A stretch of 64,000 nt of DNA from Cyprinodon diabolis (taxonomy: Eukaryota; Chordata; Actinopteri; Cyprinodontiformes; Cyprinodontidae), in contig CM060072.1 of NCBI GenBank assembly GCA_030533445.1, forward strand, positions 28,877,766 through 28,941,765, read 5' to 3'. The notes beneath the pieces were generated by a model that did no database searches, was not told the origin of the DNA, and saw only the letters and a list, made by a program, of their open reading frames with translations. Shown one piece after another: positions 60,092-64,000 of this stretch; the first letter of the stretch is position 1, and every line of letters starts with the position of its first letter. A program made the translations under genes and the position numbers.

Positions 60092-61586
60092 CTCATCCAG
60101 TGGTTTGTTTCTTATTTGAAAACGTTTTGCTTCCCATCCAGGAAGCTTTTTCAATTCAAAATGTCAGAATTAGCTTTGGGTTTGACAGTTTATAGAGTGG
60201 ACCAAAAACAAAGCCTTTTTTTGGCTTAGAAAACCTGCAAATTAAACCAGAAGAAATGCTCTGCCCTTTAGGAATGGGCAGCCATTTGGGTTCTTTGTTA
60301 GCCTGCAATACCCAACCTGGCCTATTCCTCTAAAAAGGGGGTCGTTAGGGGAATTGTTGGCCTGGCTGTACAGGAAAGAAGTTTTGGTCTGCTGTATGGG
60401 GTTGCAATGATAGCGGGAAGGAATCAACTCTATCGCTGCATTGCAGGTTTTTGAGAGCTGAAACCTCCACCCCTCTGTTAAAGGTCTGTTTTTCTTTCTT
60501 AACATAAATGGTTTCCTTCACACCCCTTTCAAACCACCTGTCTTCTTTGTCCAAAATATGAACATTCTGTCAGGTTTCTGTTTCTGTTAAAATTGTTTTT
60601 TTTTGAGTATCCAGGTTTGCTTTGGTCCTTGTTTTCTAGTTTTAGTGGGTTGAGTCTTAGTTTATTGAGTTCCTTGGTTTTTTCTCAGTTACTGTCTTAG
60701 TCTTGGTTCTGTTATATTTTCTTTTTAGTGTTCAGTCTTGCCTTACTCTTCGTTTTCTAGTGTTATGGGTTTTATTTTTATTTTGCTGTGTTCTTTGATT
60801 TTTTTCCAGTTACTGTCCTAGTCTGGGTTCTGTTATGTTTTCTTTTGAGTGTTTAGTTTTCTTTTCTCCATGTTTTATAGTCCTAGTAGTTTAATTATTA
60901 TTTTGTTGTTATTTCCAGTCTTCCAGGTTTCTATTTGTTGCTCTCTGCTGCCCTCTTATGTTCTCCTTCTTCACTAGCTCTTTCCCTCTCTTGTTCTGTG
61001 CACACCTGCTCCCAGTTTCCTCATTAGCCCTCTCTTTGTCTCAGTCTCCTTAAAAAGCCCTCTCTCTTCAGTTCCTCTTTGCTGGATCCTCGTCAAACCT
61101 AACCTCGTCAAACCTCGTCAATCTTCCTCCAACTTGTCTCTCTGAGCCTTCCTCGTGATTACAGTAATTCCTCTGATGTCTCCATTGTTTCTGGTTTGTT
61201 TTTACTTATTTTCATGTTTTGAACTTTTTCAATTTTTGGACTCCTGGTTTCTTGTTTGTTTTGGACTTTGATTACATTTCGATTTTCGGATAACCTGCCT
61301 CGGTTTCCAGTAACTCATTATTAAATCCACTATAAATTCACCTCTGCCTTCTGCTTTTGGGTCCACTATCCACAAACAAATCCTAACACATTCTGGTCCT
61401 CAAAAGAATGTCCTTTGTCCATAAGGTCTAGATGTACTGTCGAGTCTTTTTCCGAACAAGGCTTGGTTTTTGGGCCATTCTATAAACGCTTTGAACTCAA
61501 AGCTAATTCTGACATTTGGAATTGAAAAAGCTTCCTGGATGGGAAGCGAAACGTCTTCAAATTTGGAAACAAAGTCCAGTGGATTG
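60092..61586 (-). mobile_element. Penelope-like element relic with inverted ends
   Basis: Two inverted repeats of about 125 bp, 60,092-60,215 and 61,458-61,586, share TTCCCATCCAGGAAGCTTTT, TGTCAGAATTAGCTTTG and TTTATAGA.TGG. Between them, on the minus strand, is a short frame with the C-terminal part of a Penelope-type GIY-YIG endonuclease: LMDKGHSFEDQN-like on the right of the inserted LTR, then HILDKEDRWFERGVKETIYV and KKEKQTFNRG on its left. The RT is absent. Inverted flanking repeats are a known arrangement for Penelope elements. The element is split by the LTR at 60,568-61,388. Confidence 0.65.
60568..61388 (+). mobile_element. Solo LTR, family A, sense (821 bp)
   Basis: Starts TGTCAGG and ends CCTAACA, flanked by CATTC on both sides (60,563-60,567 and 61,389-61,393). 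A TATA-like CTTAAAAAGCC is near 61,051, and ACTCATTATTAAA with CACCTCTGCCTTCTGC and TTTGGGTCC lies near the 3' end. The 5' half contains a tandem duplication of about 121 bases (units starting near 60,689 and 60,810, both TTACTGTC.TAGTCT.GGTTC), making it longer than the other family copies. It is inserted in a Penelope-like coding region. Confidence 0.75.
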
Positions 61587-61990
61587 TTTTTTACTTTATG
61601 GAATGTATTTCCATTTTCATTTCTTCATCTCCTTTTTGAACCAGTCTCTTCGTTAATGAAGGATACCAGCCAGCTGTTCAAACTTAAGGCTAGCACTGTT
61701 GCCCTAATGAATAATGTTTTTATTTTAGTTTTTGTAGGTTTGTTGAAAACGTAGTCAGGAAGATGATTTACAAGAAAAAACATCAAAAAGTTATTTATTT
61801 TACCAAAACAGCCTTTTTATAATAATATTCAAGTTAATAAACAGGCTATACAGGGAAACATCTATCCGCATTTCGGCTAGAAGCAGCACCTTCCATCAGT
61901 GCCGCTAAAATGAGACCTTTTTAGTCTGAATAATAATCAGTGGTTTTTTAACGCATCAGACAGAATATATTTTATATCAGTTTGTGTTGT
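61587..61990. other. Intergenic stretch with minus-strand poly(A) signal
   Basis: TTTATT at 61,794-61,799 reads AATAAA on the minus strand, about 190 bases past the stop codon of the next gene. Nothing else is recognised. Confidence 0.45.
61794..61799 (-). terminator. Polyadenylation signal of minus-strand gene
   Basis: AATAAA on the minus strand downstream of the stop at 61,991. It is the first canonical signal after that stop, but it lies in an AT-rich tract where chance hits are common. Confidence 0.45.
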
Positions 61991-62082
61991 TCAGCAGTTG
62001 AGGCGTCCATGAGAGCTTCTGACATGACCGTTCTCAGGAAACAGAGACAGCTCCTCAGTGCTGCCCAGACCGTTGTTCAACT
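61991..62082 (-). CDS. Last coding exon of an unrecognised gene
   Basis: On the minus strand a pyrimidine-rich tract ending CCTTTCAG precedes an open frame encoding LNNGLGSTEELSLFPENGHV, RSSHGRLNC and TGA. Two leading bases complete a glutamate codon with the phase-1 end of the exon at 63,801. The composition resembles a cytoplasmic tail. I do not recognise the protein, and it is not one of the usual samsn1 neighbours I can recall (hspa13, nrip1, usp25). Confidence 0.7.
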
Positions 62083-62219
62083 CTGAAAGGCAAAAAAAAA
62101 TATGATACTGAGATTAACTCAGCCAACACATAAACTGTTTACTGGTAAAAAAAAACAACAAAAAAAAACACCGTTTTTCTTTCACAAGCTGCCATTAGAA
62201 TAAAAAAGGACATATTGTG

Positions 62220-62420
62220 GGGCGACAGTGGCATTGGATGCAGGGGTTTTCCGTGCCACGAAGGGTTGTCAGTCAAAACCCAAGCTGGTGTTTGAAAGTC
62301 AGAGGACCCAGTAGCGCCTCCATCAGGCAGCCCTGCCTCTGTCAGTGAGTCCCACAGCAGCTGTGGCTACAATGTAGCTTAACATCATCAGTGTGTGAGC
62401 ATGAATTAGTGAATATGATG
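62220..62420 (+). repeat. Teleost SINE, second family
   Basis: GGGCGACAGTGGC head, GGGTTGTCAGTCAAAACCC, CAGGCAGCCCTGCCTCTGTC, CAGCTGTGGCTACAATGTAG and CATCATCAGTGTGTGAGC. This matches a common percomorph SINE with a tRNA-like head; the B-box region is decayed. Confidence 0.6.
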
Positions 62421-63019
62421 AAGGGCGTTGCTCAAGTCTGTACAGTTACTATATTAGATCAGTTCTGTGCTTTTATGAGATCTTTTACTGCCGTCATTCT
62501 CAACCTTGGGATCCAGACCCCCTATTGGGGATGCGAGATGATTTCTGGTTGTCACTAAATCATTTTGGAAACATCTAAATGTGCAAAATTAATATAACTT
62601 CTGGTCTGATGTTAGAAGCACGGTGAAAAGTTTGTCTGAAAAAGGCTTTTTTTTTTACTTCAAACCAGTTAACTAGGCTTCATCAGAATAACAGCAGTAA
62701 AACTGTCCAGTGAGGTCATAGCTCTTAGGAGAGACCTGGAGCTCTGGGCTGAGTGAGTGGATGGGCGAGAGGTGATGATGAATGATTTAAACTAAAAGAG
62801 ACATGCAAAATAAGGGAACTAAACAAGAAAACTTAATATACAATAAATAAAAGTTATAAAATCACGAGAAAATTATATATAGTCCACATGAGAAGAAAAA
62901 AAATGGCTTTTCAGCCACATTTGTGTAGAAAATCTGTCTGATGGCTGCTAAATAGCAAAATTCTTTATAAAAAGAACCACCTCCACTAGACCCCTTCCTC
63001 CTGCAGTCTTAATCTGGGG

Positions 63020-63245
63020 AGTGGCGGCCTACAGTAGTTGTTAGGGCATAGGGCCTGGAACCCTGAGTTTGTAAGTTCAAAACCCACAGACTGCCAGTCT
63101 GGCTCTCTGAGCAAGACCCTTAACCCTGATTGCTCCCTGGGTGCCACGAAATGGCAGCCCACTTCTTCCCAAGGGGATAAGTTAAATGCAGAGAGTTAAT
63201 TTCTCCATTGTGAGATCAATTAAAGTTCAATTTATTTTTATTTAT
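63020..63245 (+). repeat. tRNA-derived SINE copy
   Basis: GTGGCGGCCTACAGTAGTTG, TAGGGCATAGGGCC, GTAAGTTCAAAACCCACAG, GAGCAAGACCCTTAACCC, GGCAGCCCACTTCTTCCC and GATAAGTTAAATGCAGAGAG, ending ATCAATTAAAGTTCAATT. Same family as at 44,057-44,280; it lies in the intron of the minus-strand gene, antisense to it. Confidence 0.7.
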
Positions 63246-63800
63246 TTAATTTTTTTATCTTTTAAAAGCTAGTAACAAAATTATCTCCTAGAACCGTTAC
63301 CTTAATGGGATGAAGAGATTCGAGGGCCTGTTGTTCAGTGGGAAACATAAAATGATGACAAAGCTGGTAATAAAATAAGTAAATATTCACTAAAGCGGTA
63401 ATAGCGAACTGAGACTGAAGTCAATTAGAGAAACAGCTAATCAGATGAAGAAACAAACCATTGTACTGACCCTAGTACACCCAGAGTTATCTAGTGTTAT
63501 TGTAAAAATAACTGCTGATCCTTTTTTAACAGAATCTGCCTTCAAAGATCTTGATCTGTACAGTTTTAGCTGCTATAACTATGAGCAGCATTGGCAGTCA
63601 CCTAATTTATTGCTCCAAGGTGTCCTAATGCTTCAATCATACATCATAGGGAAACAGTTTAGATGTCAAAACTTCACAAAACAAATTTTATAAAAGTAAC
63701 ATCACACTATACCATTCACTTAAAAGCTTATCCAGAAACTTAAAAACAATGGAATGACAGCTGTTAAATGTTTTATGTATGATTGCAATCTGAGCTGCAC

Positions 63801-63913
63801 CTGAAAAAATGAGTTTCTCTTTCATGATGTTGACATCTCGACTTGGTCGTCGCACCACAGCGCTCAGCATGATCTGTTCTGGATTGTAGTTCTGCAACCC
63901 GCCTATTCTCCAC
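63801..63913 (-). CDS. Penultimate exon of the unrecognised gene
   Basis: The minus strand runs from acceptor TTTTTCTGACAG to donor GTGCAG and encodes WRIGGLQNYNPEQIMLSAVV, RRPSRDVNIMKEKLIFS. 113 bases, entering after two bases of a codon and leaving in phase 1. The clean splice sites, phase agreement with the next exon and absence of stops support a real gene whose 5' part is beyond the right edge. I do not assign a family. Confidence 0.75.
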
Positions 63914-64000
63914 CTGTCAGAAAAAAAAAAACACATTCAAACCATTATAATGACACTGAGGCACTGGATAGAATGAGCTAAACGACTCTATATAATGAAG

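Larger units (their letters stand above)
62083..63800 (-). other. Intron of the minus-strand gene, with two SINEs
   Basis: Bounded by CTTTCAG at the exon 61,991-62,082 and GTGCAG at the exon starting 63,801 (minus strand). It contains two SINE copies, listed separately, and AT-rich DNA. No further exon with matching phase was seen between them. Confidence 0.5.

Overview
The window looks like part of a teleost (ray-finned fish) nuclear chromosome. It has AT-rich DNA, exons of a vertebrate immune adaptor gene separated by introns with GT/AG borders, and a dense mix of mobile elements typical of fish: L2-like, R4/Rex6-like and Penelope-like retroelements, DIRS, BEL/Pao, solo LTRs, hAT, Kolobok and other terminal-inverted-repeat DNA transposons, and tRNA-derived SINEs. 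There is nothing bacterial, no CRISPR array, no operon and no convincing stand-alone RNA gene.

Layout. Positions 1 to about 41,400 contain no host gene I can support. This stretch holds single-copy-looking AT-rich DNA and layered transposon remains: a solo LTR inside a LINE end (9.8-11.3 kb), a three-level nest at 16.1-17.9 kb, L2 fragments at 22.9, 29.2 and 39.2 kb, a 925-bp hAT derivative with a perfect 8-bp target duplication (33.65-34.58 kb), and a DIRS element on the minus strand (37.5-40.2 kb) broken by a 380-bp inverted-repeat element and by an L2 piece. A BEL/Pao fragment follows at 40.7 kb.

The main gene is on the plus strand, 41,466-56,490: a samsn1-type (HACS1/SLY-family) adaptor. 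I reconstruct 13 coding exons with matching splice phases, giving a predicted 587-residue protein. The SH3 domain, SAM domain and PRDSGC tail are in the last four exons. The first eight exons encode a long N-terminal half that I do not recognise. Its introns carry SINEs, a solo LTR, a Kolobok derivative with a decayed THAP domain, an R4-type LINE next to a 77-bp palindrome, and a GC-rich inverted-repeat element. The polyadenylation signal is at 56,600.

Downstream are a LINE pair in opposite orientations (57.0-58.6 kb), a LINE 3' fragment (59.0 kb) and a Penelope-like element split by a solo LTR (60.1-61.6 kb). The last two exons of an unrecognised minus-strand gene lie at 61,991-62,082 and 63,801-63,913. 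That gene converges tail-to-tail with samsn1 and continues past the right edge.

The two host genes show no sign of acting together; their closeness is only positional. The most informative content is the insertion history. In several nests, removing the inner element plus one copy of the target duplication restores the reading frame of the outer element, which gives a relative order of events and exact element ends. Family names for the elements come from memory of conserved motifs, not from a database search.
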